The notes: generated from the sequence alone by a model not told the origin. DNA of 64,000 nucleotides from Oscillospiraceae bacterium (GCA_017848115.1 JAGAKZ010000016.1:20026-84025); one strand, 5' to 3'; positions 29,923 through 37,694 are shown, numbered from the stretch's first letter. Made by a program: numbers and translations.

Positions 29923-30594
29923 TCAGAGTTTGCTGATTTCCTGCAAAACTCCTTTTTCCATCGTATAACATCTGTCTGCATAGTCCCGATAAAGGCTGTC
30001 GTGCGTACTGATTAAAACGCCGACGCCGCTTTGGGTGATTTTCTTAAACAGCTCCAGAACAATAACAGCGTTTTCCTTGTCAAGATTGCTTGTGGGTTCA
30101 TCTGCTATTACCAGCTTTGGGCGGTTAATCAGTGCCCGTGCAACAGCCGCTCTACGCATTTCGCCGCCCGACAGATGATTGGGATACACTTCGGCATATT
30201 CTTCAAGCCCGACCGCCTTCAGCAAGGTCATCGCTTCTTCCTTTTTGTTTTCTTTGCCGCCCGATATATAATATGGAAGGCATACGTTTTCAAGTACGGT
30301 AAAGCTGTTCAATACGCTCTGTCCCTGAATTATATATCCTATCTGATTGTTTCTGTAATCCGAGAGCTTGAAATTATTATCGGATATACATCTGCCCTCA
30401 AATAAAATCCGTCCGCTGTCAGACTTCAGTAGTCCCGATATCATATTAAGCAAGGTGCTTTTTCCGCTACCCGAATAACCGCTGATTGCGGCAAATTCAC
30501 CTGCCTTGACAGACAAGCTGACATTATTCACAGCATGAAAAGCATTGCTGCCATGGGAGTATTTTTTTGAAACATTCTGCACCTCAAGCAGCAT
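29923..30594 (-). CDS. ABC transporter ATP-binding protein, MacB/LolD type
   Basis: 223-residue ATPase: Walker A GYSGSGKST (about 39-47), Q-loop, signature LSGGEMRR (about 143-150), Walker B LVIADEPTS (about 162), H-loop STHD. MacB/LolD-type ATPases power mechanotransmission or export with FtsX-like permeases. The permease gene overlaps it by one base. It is the last gene of the seven-gene run that begins with the sulfonate-type permease at 35.6 kb. Confidence 0.88.
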   Translation of the reverse strand: MLLEVQNVSKKYSHGSNAFHAVNNVSLSVKAGEFAAISGYSGSGKSTLLNMISGLLKSDSGRILFEGRCISDNNFKLSDYRNNQIGYIIQGQSVLNSFTVLENVCLPYYISGGKENKKEEAMTLLKAVGLEEYAEVYPNHLSGGEMRRAAVARALINRPKLVIADEPTSNLDKENAVIVLELFKKITQSGVGVLISTHDSLYRDYADRCYTMEKGVLQEISKL

Positions 30595-31787
30595 TATTCT
30601 CCCTCCTCAAGCAAATCGGCACTGCTGCTTTTTGTGAGCTTTACAACCGAACAAGCCGCTGCGGCAATTCCTGCGGCGAAAGTTATTGCAGTGCATTTCA
30701 AAACGGCGGACAGCATTTCTCCGATACCTGCTTGCAGATACGGAAGCTGTAAATGCAGTGCAATAATATTGCGGAATAAAAACAGGCATATTCCCGACAG
30801 CAGAATTCCCGCCGCTGTACCCACAATAATGATGAAAATTGCTTCAAGCATAATTATTCGTATCAGCTGATTTTTTTGTGTACCGAACAGAAGAAATATA
30901 CCGAACTCACGTTTTCTTTCATTGACGGTAATGGAAAATATACTCATAATTGAAATAGTACTGAGAACAATCAACACTGCCAGCAGAACTCTGCTGTATC
31001 CCGTAAAGCTTTCTATGCTTTTTTCAGCATTTGCAAGAAGCTTACCCGAGGTATAGACGACGATACCGTTGTATTGTTTTGCGATAGCATTACTTACCGT
31101 TTCGGCATCGTATCCGTCCTTTACCTTCAGATTTACCATAGAAATAAAATCGTCATTCTGAACCGATAGGAAATTCCTCGCGCTTTCTGAGCCGATTATC
31201 CGCTGAGCTCCGTCATAGCTGATAAACACCGAATCATCATAACCCATTCCGCTTTTGTCCAGAACCTCGGCAACCGTGAATTCTGCGCCGTAGTATGTAA
31301 CCGTTTCCCCCCTTTCAAGCCCGATGTCACAGCCAACAGCCGCTTCGCTTGCAGACAGCGTTGTTTCGACACTTAGCCACGGTCGGATAACAAAATCATT
31401 ATCCTCATCAAAGGCAATAAGCTGTGATTCCGATTCACAGCATTCGGAATTAAGCGTTGCAAGAAAAAGCTGTGAGGAGGCGGCTTCTATTCCTTCGGTT
31501 TCTCCAAGAACCTCCGCCCATTTCCTGTCAAAATAAACAGTACATGGCTTTCCCGTGAACAATGCATTTTCTATGGTGCTAAAATATTCCTCGGGGACGA
31601 CAACGATATCAGCACCGAGCCTTGCAGAGGTACTTTCAAGCCCTCGGTTCATATTGCTGAGCAGAGCCGTACAGGTAAAGAGTGCCGCAGATAACACGAA
31701 CACAAACAACGCTATGAGTCCGCTACGGTATAATCTGCTTTTTACATTTTTAAATGCAATTTCCCACAATATGAATCTGCTTTGCAT
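30594..31787 (-). CDS. FtsX/MacB-type ABC permease
   Basis: 397 residues with the family layout: one N-terminal membrane helix (about 20-42), a large extracytoplasmic domain (about 45-255), then three C-terminal helices (about 262-285, 310-335 and 350-380) around the FLLFGTQKNQL segment. Substrate unknown. AGAGGA precedes the ATG. It is tightly linked to DUF4418 upstream and its ATPase downstream. Confidence 0.85.
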   Translation of the reverse strand: MQSRFILWEIAFKNVKSRLYRSGLIALFVFVLSAALFTCTALLSNMNRGLESTSARLGADIVVVPEEYFSTIENALFTGKPCTVYFDRKWAEVLGETEGIEAASSQLFLATLNSECCESESQLIAFDEDNDFVIRPWLSVETTLSASEAAVGCDIGLERGETVTYYGAEFTVAEVLDKSGMGYDDSVFISYDGAQRIIGSESARNFLSVQNDDFISMVNLKVKDGYDAETVSNAIAKQYNGIVVYTSGKLLANAEKSIESFTGYSRVLLAVLIVLSTISIMSIFSITVNERKREFGIFLLFGTQKNQLIRIIMLEAIFIIIVGTAAGILLSGICLFLFRNIIALHLQLPYLQAGIGEMLSAVLKCTAITFAAGIAAAACSVVKLTKSSSADLLEEGE

Positions 31788-31788
31788 A

Positions 31789-32190
31789 TTATGTTCCTCT
31801 CTTTGCCTTTTTCAAATATATAAGATTACCGACGCTGAATAAAATGACCACTGCGGAAATTAAGTATATGGCAGGGAAGGTCAATGCCTGACACGGCATT
31901 GTATCCTTTGCACATCCGCCAATCAGAACGCTCGGAAGCAGAATTGCCGCTGTTCCTGCCACCACACTGCACAGATTTACCGTAATCACAGAATCTTGGT
32001 TTTTAAGCAGCAGTAAAGCAATCCCGAAAAAAGCAATTATTCCGCCAACGGTATTTACGGCTCTTGTTGCCCAAAAGCATTTCATTATTTTTTCAGCAGT
32101 ATCACAGACAGGAAACAGAGTATACGGTCCAATTATAAGCAGAATGCCTAAAATCAGATATACAACCGCATTTGTCACTTTATTCTTCAT
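31789..32190 (-). CDS. DUF4418 family membrane protein
   Basis: 133 residues with four hydrophobic segments and conserved-looking Cys residues at extracytoplasmic edges (PVCDTAEK, GGCAKDTMPCQA). This resembles DUF4418, a family of unknown function found beside FtsX-like ABC genes in anaerobes. It sits one base from the permease start and is probably part of the same transporter. The Cys pattern would suit metal or thiol chemistry, which is speculation. Confidence 0.75.
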   Translation of the reverse strand: MKNKVTNAVVYLILGILLIIGPYTLFPVCDTAEKIMKCFWATRAVNTVGGIIAFFGIALLLLKNQDSVITVNLCSVVAGTAAILLPSVLIGGCAKDTMPCQALTFPAIYLISAVVILFSVGNLIYLKKAKRGT

Positions 32191-32205
32191 CGTAATCCCC
32201 CATTG

Positions 32206-32850
32206 TTATTTGAATCTTGAATACATTCCCGTGCTTCCGTACAGTGCGGCGGCAGGGTTATGAACCAGCACACGGTCCTTCACAATCAGTATGGTAGTTG
32301 GCGCTTCAACGTGTTTCAGGAACAATGAGTCGTGTCCCACGCAAAGACCAATCATAATATTGAAATCGGTTTTCTGCTCGTTCAGGATTTTTGCCTGCAG
32401 AACGGGGTTGCACATAGACTCATGTCCGCAGCCACCGTTAAGCTTTTTTTCCTCGGGAATACCGATTCGTGTCTTGTCAACGGCTCCAACCTTACAGCCT
32501 ACGGTGTAGTAGCTGATTTTCTCTTTATCAAGCAACTTTGCAAAAAGCCTTGCTTCGGGAATAAGACCTACACAAGTTGCAATTCCGACCTTTTTTGCAC
32601 CTATTCGCTTTATAAATTCGATGGTTTCCTCAACACGAGTCATACGTCCGTAGAATTCGCCTTCGATAGCGGCGGAAACACGTGCGATATTGCCGAGCGT
32701 TTCGTCGTTGTCATAAACCGCAAGGCTCTCGTTCAGCAGGCTTTCGTCAAGCGCTTTTGTAAGGCAGAATTCGGGATATTTTTCCCCCTCATTTTTAAAG
32801 CAGCCGAATTTATTGCAAGCTGAGCAGGTAAGACATTTCTTATTAGCCAT
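32206..32850 (-). CDS. DUF1847 putative metal-binding protein
   Basis: About 214 residues starting MANKKCLTC. The Cys-rich N-terminus (CLTCSACNKFGCF) and further Cys residues in ATCVGL, GCGHESMCNP and GLCVGHDS are typical of DUF1847, annotated as metal-binding but without known activity. ATG 32850 follows AGAGG by ten bases; longer starts lie within ssuA-like coding. Placement directly after the solute-binding protein suggests it handles the imported compound or its sulfur. Confidence 0.8.
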   Translation of the reverse strand: MANKKCLTCSACNKFGCFKNEGEKYPEFCLTKALDESLLNESLAVYDNDETLGNIARVSAAIEGEFYGRMTRVEETIEFIKRIGAKKVGIATCVGLIPEARLFAKLLDKEKISYYTVGCKVGAVDKTRIGIPEEKKLNGGCGHESMCNPVLQAKILNEQKTDFNIMIGLCVGHDSLFLKHVEAPTTILIVKDRVLVHNPAAALYGSTGMYSRFK

Positions 32851-32870
32851 AAAAATCAATCCTCTTTTCA

Positions 32871-33863
32871 TCAATATGTATCTTCAACATCGTCAAATTT
32901 TGCGAAGGAATTCTCTATCAGTGCCTCCGCATCGGTATCGGCTCTGATGATACCGATATCCTGAAGCTCGGTTACACTCTGTTGCAGTGCATTATAACCG
33001 CCACTTACCGATGGGGCAAAATTATAGCTGTCGAGAATAGCTGCATTTAACTCCAAATCGCCTGTCACATAGTTTTTATCTAGCTGAAGCTGTGCGGTTT
33101 CCGTAGGATTTTCCTCAATCCACTTTGCCGCCTTCATAACAGCTCTGGTGTATTTAGCAGCAAGATCAGGATGGTTTTCGGCAAGGTCGGTTGTTACGAA
33201 GCTGATGCAGCAGTATTCGTCCTTATATTTTTCGTCGGTCGTGGTGTTGATGATTACACGGAGATTATATTCCTTTTCGGCAATGGAAACTACAGGGTCG
33301 TGTGTGACAAATGCGTCAATTGCACCGTTCTGCAAAGCTATGGGCAGGTCATTGTTGCTGTAGACAACAAATTCTACTTCCATATTATCTGCTGTAACGC
33401 CGATTCCTGCTTCGGCAAGCGAACGCTTCGCAATCAACGTAGGAGAATCTGCCAGGCTCGGCGTGCCGATTTTTTTACCCTTAAGGTCTTCAACGCTCTT
33501 GATATCGGAATCGCTGGGAACTACCAGCTTGGTGCAACCTGTATGGATACCTGCGGTCAGCTTCATAGGCAGACCGTTTTCAAGCGGCTGAATGAATTTT
33601 CCCACAAGTCCGAAGCCTGCGTCAACCTCGCCCGAGCCGACTGCCTCTGTAATAACGCCGCCAATATTGATTGGCTCAAATTTCAAGCCTTCTTCTTCAA
33701 AATATCCGTTTTCGATTGCAACATGAATGGGTGCGTGGCACAAGCTTGTGGAATATCCGATTTTGACAACATCTTCATCCGTCTTGTTCTCCTTTGCACA
33801 ACCGCTCATTACAGTGAGCAGAAGTGCGGATGATGTAATAAATACAAATGGTTTCTTTTTCAT
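32871..33863 (-). CDS. sulfonate/nitrate/taurine-type ABC substrate-binding lipoprotein
   Basis: 330 residues with a lipoprotein signal (lipobox VMSGC, Cys22) and the NMT1/SsuA-like fold: GYSTSLCHAPIHVAIENGYFEEEG, VGSGEVDAGFG, DLKGKKIGTPSLADSP. It should bind a small sulfur-containing or similar anionic solute and deliver it to the SsuC-like permease. The sulfur setting favours a sulfonate or thiol compound, but the ligand cannot be read from sequence. AAAAGGAG precedes the ATG. Confidence 0.88.
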   Translation of the reverse strand: MKKKPFVFITSSALLLTVMSGCAKENKTDEDVVKIGYSTSLCHAPIHVAIENGYFEEEGLKFEPINIGGVITEAVGSGEVDAGFGLVGKFIQPLENGLPMKLTAGIHTGCTKLVVPSDSDIKSVEDLKGKKIGTPSLADSPTLIAKRSLAEAGIGVTADNMEVEFVVYSNNDLPIALQNGAIDAFVTHDPVVSIAEKEYNLRVIINTTTDEKYKDEYCCISFVTTDLAENHPDLAAKYTRAVMKAAKWIEENPTETAQLQLDKNYVTGDLELNAAILDSYNFAPSVSGGYNALQQSVTELQDIGIIRADTDAEALIENSFAKFDDVEDTY

Positions 33864-33877
33864 CTTGTATTCTCCTT

Positions 33878-34657
33878 TTATAAATAGTATTCAAGCTCAG
33901 TAATTTTACCGCCGTAATTGAGCAGCTTCAGAATTTCGCCGCGGTATTTCAGAAATTCGGGATTGCTTCTTGCTCTCGGGTGAGCAAGCTCAATGCTGAC
34001 AACCTTTTCGATTTTAGCGGGACGGGCAGACATAACTACAACACGGTCTGAAAGATAGATTGCTTCGTCAACATCGTGAGTAACCATAATCATGGTCATG
34101 TTATGCTCCTTACGGATACGTAGAATTTCGTCCTGAATGTTCATTCTTGTGAAAGCGTCAAGAGCGCCTAACGGCTCATCGAGCAGTAGCACCTTCGGAT
34201 GTCCGACCAAAGCTCTTGCGAGAGAGGCACGCTGGCACATACCGCCCGACAGCTGATGGGGATAGGAGCGTTCAAAGCCTTTAAGCCCCACAAGCTCTAT
34301 GTATTCGTCCACGTTATGCTTCTTTTCTTTATAAATTTTACGGGCACGCAGACCGAACGCTACATTGTCATAGATGTTAAGCCAAGGAAAAAGCGTATGA
34401 TTCTGAAACATAAAGCCGCGTTCGCAGTCAGGCTTTTTGATTTCCTTTCCGTCAAGAGTAAGCCTTCCGCCATCGGGGAAAATCAGACCTGCAATCAGCC
34501 TCAGAAGTGTGGATTTGCCGCAGCCCGACGGTCCGATAAGTGATACAAACTCACCGGGCTTTATGTCAAGATTAATGCCGTTCAGTGCGACAACCTCGTC
34601 GCCGTCAGCCGACATAAACTTTTTCACGGCATTGTCGATAATAATTTCGCCTACCAT
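33878..34657 (-). CDS. sulfonate/nitrate/taurine-type ABC ATPase
   Basis: 259 residues of the SsuB/TauB family: Walker A GPSGCGKST (about 43-51), signature LSGGMCQRASLARAL (about 143), Walker B LLLDEPLGALD, H-loop VTHDVDEA. It energises the SsuC-like permease, whose stop it overlaps by 7 bp. AAAGGAG precedes the ATG. Confidence 0.92.
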   Translation of the reverse strand: MVGEIIIDNAVKKFMSADGDEVVALNGINLDIKPGEFVSLIGPSGCGKSTLLRLIAGLIFPDGGRLTLDGKEIKKPDCERGFMFQNHTLFPWLNIYDNVAFGLRARKIYKEKKHNVDEYIELVGLKGFERSYPHQLSGGMCQRASLARALVGHPKVLLLDEPLGALDAFTRMNIQDEILRIRKEHNMTMIMVTHDVDEAIYLSDRVVVMSARPAKIEKVVSIELAHPRARSNPEFLKYRGEILKLLNYGGKITELEYYL

Positions 34658-35595
34658 TTGATAACTCCTTTCTGCCAGTTCAGGAACCTATCTCTCACCC
34701 TGAACAGCAGCGTAATCAGCACCGAAAACAGCACTGCGATAATAATAAGTCCTGCATATACGTTTGCGTAGGAGAGCATCTCCTTCTGCCAGTTGATATA
34801 CCAGCCGATTCCGTATTTTGCACCTATCATTTCAGCTGTAACAAGCGTGATAAAGGAAGAGCATATTCCGTTGAAAAGTCCGAGAAACATATTCGGCATT
34901 GCTGCCGGAATGCCCACCTTGAACACCTGATAAAGGTGACCTGCTCCAAGAGTGCCTGAAATTTCAAAATATGAATTCTGAATATTTGAGATGCCGCTGC
35001 TGGTCATAAGCGTTGTCGGGAACCATACCGCCAGACCCACAAGAAAAGCGCTTGCGGAAACTGCTGAGGGGAAGCTGATAAGTACCAGAGGAATCCACGC
35101 TGTTGACGGAATCGGACCGAGAATTCGTATTACGGGACTTATCCAGTAGGAAAAGCTTTTTGAAAATCCGAGGCATATTCCCGTTATAATTCCAATCAAT
35201 GCACCGAAGAAAATGCCTAAACCCAGCAATCTGAGCGAATATAGAATACATTTTATCAGCACATCGTACTCCTCCGCCATAACGCCGAACACACGGTCGA
35301 GCGATGGAAAATACAATATCGGGAGCAGAGCCAGCTTAGCTGTCAGCAGATTGAGAATATTGAAAAACAATATGACGCCACCTATAAAATAGCCTCTGTA
35401 CACAAGCTTCTCATTAAGCTTCTTACTGCGAAATGACGCTATAAAGAAGATTAGGTAAACTGACAGTATGCCAATCAGAACATATGTAAAATAAGGCTTT
35501 GACTGGGGGTGAAGAGATGACCTCGGAACTAATATCTGTACCGCTATTGCAAGTACTGCGGACAGAATCGGGATAATTTTTTTAAATAAATTCAT
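34651..35595 (-). CDS. sulfonate/nitrate/taurine-type ABC permease
   Basis: 314 residues from ATG 35595 (MNLFKKII), supported by GGAGG upstream. Six to seven membrane segments are visible, plus the EAA-like cytoplasmic loop FEISGTLGAGHLYQVFKVGIPAAMP. Related to SsuC/TauC but with an extra N-terminal membrane region (residues about 1-90) before the usual core. It is the first gene of the seven-gene operon and is preceded by a 300-base regulated leader. Confidence 0.88.
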   Translation of the reverse strand: MNLFKKIIPILSAVLAIAVQILVPRSSLHPQSKPYFTYVLIGILSVYLIFFIASFRSKKLNEKLVYRGYFIGGVILFFNILNLLTAKLALLPILYFPSLDRVFGVMAEEYDVLIKCILYSLRLLGLGIFFGALIGIITGICLGFSKSFSYWISPVIRILGPIPSTAWIPLVLISFPSAVSASAFLVGLAVWFPTTLMTSSGISNIQNSYFEISGTLGAGHLYQVFKVGIPAAMPNMFLGLFNGICSSFITLVTAEMIGAKYGIGWYINWQKEMLSYANVYAGLIIIAVLFSVLITLLFRVRDRFLNWQKGVIKW

Positions 35596-35641
35596 TTGTT
35601 TACTCCTCCAGAGTTGTATATTACTATTTCGGGCCAAAATG

Positions 35642-35698
35642 TCACATTCGTCCGAAACGGAAATTTGCTCTTACGAGTTTCTCAAAGTAATTTACCAT
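35642..35698 (-). CDS. conserved tiny ORF in the ABC operon leader (18 codons)
   Basis: MVNYFEKLVRANFRFGRM, 44 bases upstream of the permease start. AGGAAGG lies upstream of its ATG. A homologous 22-codon ORF precedes metY (43148-43216). In the shared core LVRANFRFGRM the two DNA copies differ only at synonymous third positions (GCA/GCC, CGT/CGC, GGA/GGG), so the peptide appears selected. It may be a leader peptide for translational control or coupling, or a functional micropeptide. Confidence 0.7.
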   Translation of the reverse strand: MVNYFEKLVRANFRFGRM

Positions 35699-35725
35699 AA
35701 TTTTCACCTTCCTGAAATAAAAAAT

Positions 35726-35750
35726 CGGAGAACTCCCATAGAAGTCTCCG
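35726..35750 (-). terminator. attenuator terminator in the ABC operon leader
   Basis: On the minus strand CGGAGA (35750-35745) pairs with TCTCCG (35731-35726), with an added ACT/AGT inner helix, followed by ATTTTTTATTT. It lies between the promoter and the first structural gene, so it can stop transcription early. Its 5' arm can pair instead with TCTCCG at 35794-35789, just after the leader peptide stop. Confidence 0.7.
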
Positions 35751-35797
35751 AAAATAAAGCAACAGACTCTAATGTTTTGCCTTTAAAACGGAGATTA

Positions 35798-35851
35798 CTA
35801 CGGATAAATAATCAGAGAGAAGGATATGCACATACACATTGCCACTTTCAT
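35798..35851 (-). CDS. Met-Cys leader peptide of the ABC operon attenuator
   Basis: 17 codons, MKVAMCMCISFSLIIYP, with a strong AAAGGAG seven bases before the ATG. Codons 5-8 read Met-Cys-Met-Cys. The stop is followed within three bases by TCTCCG, the proposed antiterminator arm. A ribosome that reaches the stop would cover that arm and let the terminator form. A ribosome stalled at the Cys/Met codons would leave it free. This is the layout of amino-acid-sensing attenuators. Confidence 0.7.
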   Translation of the reverse strand: MKVAMCMCISFSLIIYP

Positions 35852-35900
35852 AGTTGTTCTCCTTTCTTTCTATTTACATACTCATTAGGTCGGTAATGGT

Positions 35901-35937
35901 ATCTTAGCACGGATTACCTACCTTGTCAATAGGTAAT
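35901..35937 (-). promoter_or_regulatory. ABC operon promoter with Rrf2-type operator
   Basis: Minus-strand TTGACA (35929-35924) and TAAGAT (35906-35901), 17-bp spacer. The -35 box is the centre of a perfect palindrome with arms ATTACCTA (35913-35920) and TAGGTAAT (35930-35937), nine bases apart. Almost the same site overlaps the metY promoter. A repressor bound here would block polymerase; the Rrf2 protein encoded at 36.1 kb is the obvious candidate. Confidence 0.75.
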
Positions 35938-36101
35938 TAACATTTTTTCCATTATTACCAAAAAAAAATTCCTGAAGTATACATATTAAGAGAAATTCAC
36001 CATAAATTTAAACAGCAAAACCTCCTCATTCCAAACGAAACAAGGAGGCCGGGTTTTCTAGATATTCGGTTGTAAATACTTATCAGTTTGTGGCTTGAAA
36101 T
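35938..36101. other. intergenic region downstream of the Rrf2 gene
   Basis: AT-rich stretch with no gene; it contains the rrf2 terminator. Confidence 0.5.
36017..36056 (-). terminator. terminator of the Rrf2 gene
   Basis: Minus-strand CCTCCT / AGGAGG stem followed by TTTTGCTG, with flanking pairs that lengthen it. Confidence 0.65.
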
Positions 36102-36524
36102 TCAGACTTCTGATTTTTGATTTCCATTCACCAAATCAGTGATGGTTATTCCGTCAAAATAACGGTTGGTTATACGATAAAATTCGCTCCACATAGAAAT
36201 AGTCTTGCAGGTTGAGCTTTTTCGGCACGGTTCCGCTTCACAGCCAAGACAAGCGACGGGAGCAAGGTCGCCCTCGGTAAGTCTTAGGATTTCACCCACC
36301 GTGCATTTTTCAGGAGAACGACTAAGCTTATATCCTCCGCCTTTTCCGTGTATCCCCTCCACAAGTCCGTTTTTTACAAGAACGGGAAGTATTCTTTCAA
36401 GATATTTCAAGGAAATCTCCTGACGCTTTGCTACCTCCTTCATAGGTATATAGCTGTCAGTATTATGCTCCGCCAAGTCTATCATAACACGCAAAGCATA
36501 GCGTCCTCTTGTTGAAATCATCAT
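36102..36524 (-). CDS. Rrf2-family transcriptional regulator
   Basis: About 140 residues starting MMISTRGRYALRVMIDLA; ATG 36524 follows AAGGAGG. The winged helix (EVAKRQEISLKYLERILPVLVKNGLV, then GKGGGYKL) is typical of IscR/CymR. A cysteine cluster ACLGCEAEPCRKSSTC (about 92-107) could hold an Fe-S cluster or sense thiols. It sits between the two sulfur operons, whose promoters share one palindrome, so it is the likely regulator of both. IscR-like or CymR-like behaviour cannot be decided from sequence. Confidence 0.88.
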   Translation of the reverse strand: MMISTRGRYALRVMIDLAEHNTDSYIPMKEVAKRQEISLKYLERILPVLVKNGLVEGIHGKGGGYKLSRSPEKCTVGEILRLTEGDLAPVACLGCEAEPCRKSSTCKTISMWSEFYRITNRYFDGITITDLVNGNQKSEV

Positions 36525-36591
36525 AGTTATAACTACCTCCTTTTCGACGTTCTCGGCAGCTTTGTATCGCAAAGCCTATTGTTTATTACCT

Positions 36592-36620
36592 ATTATACCA
36601 CGACATTAGTAGGAAATCAA
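36592..36620 (-). promoter_or_regulatory. promoter of the Rrf2 gene
   Basis: Minus-strand TTGATT-17-TATAAT, with the -10 at 36597-36592. A single TTACCTA half-site overlaps the start region, which might allow weak autoregulation. Confidence 0.55.
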
Positions 36621-36623
36621 TCC

Positions 36624-37694
36624 TTAGTAAATTATTCCTCCGCCGAGAACGATATCTCCATCGTATAAAACAGCCGCTTGCCCAGGAGTTACGGCACGCT
36701 GTTCTTCGTCAAACACAAGCCGCACATTGCCGTTTTTCAGTGGTACGACTGCTGCCCATTGCTCCTGCTGACGATAACGCACCTTGACTTTACAGCGGAT
36801 TTTCTTATTGGGAGCAAATCCCGATATCCAGTTGAATTGGGTCACATCAGCTTCTTTCGAGTACAGCTCCTGCTTATCACCGAGAACAACGGTATTATCG
36901 TCCGCATTGATTCTGCATACATACACAGGCTTTCCAAAGGATATGCCAAGATTACGCCGCTGACCGACGGTGTAATTTATAATGCCGTTATGCGTTCCGA
37001 GTATATTTCCGTTTGTGTCAACAAAATTCCCCTCGGGATAGCTTCTGCCCGTGTATTGCCGTATAAAATCGGTGTAGCTGCCGCTTGTGACAAAGCAAAT
37101 ATCCTGACTGTCGTGCTTGTGCGCATTGCAGAAGCCGTTGTTTTCGGCAATTTTACGCACCTCAGGCTTCGTCATTGCTCCCAGCGGGAAAAGCGTGTGT
37201 GCAAGCTGCTCCTGAGTCATCGTGTAGAGCATATAGCTCTGGTCTTTATTGTTGTCAACCGACTTTTTCAGAAGATATTTTCCCGACTCGGTATCGTACT
37301 CAATCTGTGCATAATGCCCCGTAACAACATATTCACAGCCCAACTCCTTTGCACGCTGAAACAGCTTTTCAAATTTTAAATAGCGGTTACAGTCAATACA
37401 GGGGTTAGGCGTAATCCCGTTTTCATAAGCCGCAACAAATTTGTCCATTACACACTCACGGAAACGGTCAGAAAAGTTGAACACATAGTACGGAATATCA
37501 AGCTTCCGTGCAACACTTCGCGCGTCCTCTACATCATCAAGGGAACAGCAGGTATGCTCGCGTGTTACGCCTATATCATCATTACGGAACAGCTTCATCG
37601 TTGTCCCGATACAGTCGTATCCCTGCTTTTTCATCAGATATGCGGCAACGCTTGAATCCACACCACCGCTCATAGCAATAATTGCTTTACTCAT
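36624..37694 (-). CDS. mnmA: tRNA 2-thiouridylase MnmA, island copy
   Basis: 356 residues, complete: SGGVDSS (9-15), the TCCSLDDVEDAR element (48-59), first Cys in NPCIDCNRYLKF, second in HDSQDICFVTSG, C-terminal VTPGQAAVLYDG. It is well diverged from the backbone copy at 13.7 kb, which lacks the CCS element, so it is not a recent duplicate. It overlaps nadA by 4 bp and follows nifS-nifU, so it likely takes sulfur from the island desulfurase. Confidence 0.93.
   Translation of the reverse strand: MSKAIIAMSGGVDSSVAAYLMKKQGYDCIGTTMKLFRNDDIGVTREHTCCSLDDVEDARSVARKLDIPYYVFNFSDRFRECVMDKFVAAYENGITPNPCIDCNRYLKFEKLFQRAKELGCEYVVTGHYAQIEYDTESGKYLLKKSVDNNKDQSYMLYTMTQEQLAHTLFPLGAMTKPEVRKIAENNGFCNAHKHDSQDICFVTSGSYTDFIRQYTGRSYPEGNFVDTNGNILGTHNGIINYTVGQRRNLGISFGKPVYVCRINADDNTVVLGDKQELYSKEADVTQFNWISGFAPNKKIRCKVKVRYRQQEQWAAVVPLKNGNVRLVFDEEQRAVTPGQAAVLYDGDIVLGGGIIY

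Noticed and set aside
35639-35896. 85-codon plus-strand ORF opposite the ABC-operon leader
   Set aside because: It is antisense to the promoter, leader peptide and attenuator, with no ribosome site or recognisable protein pattern.
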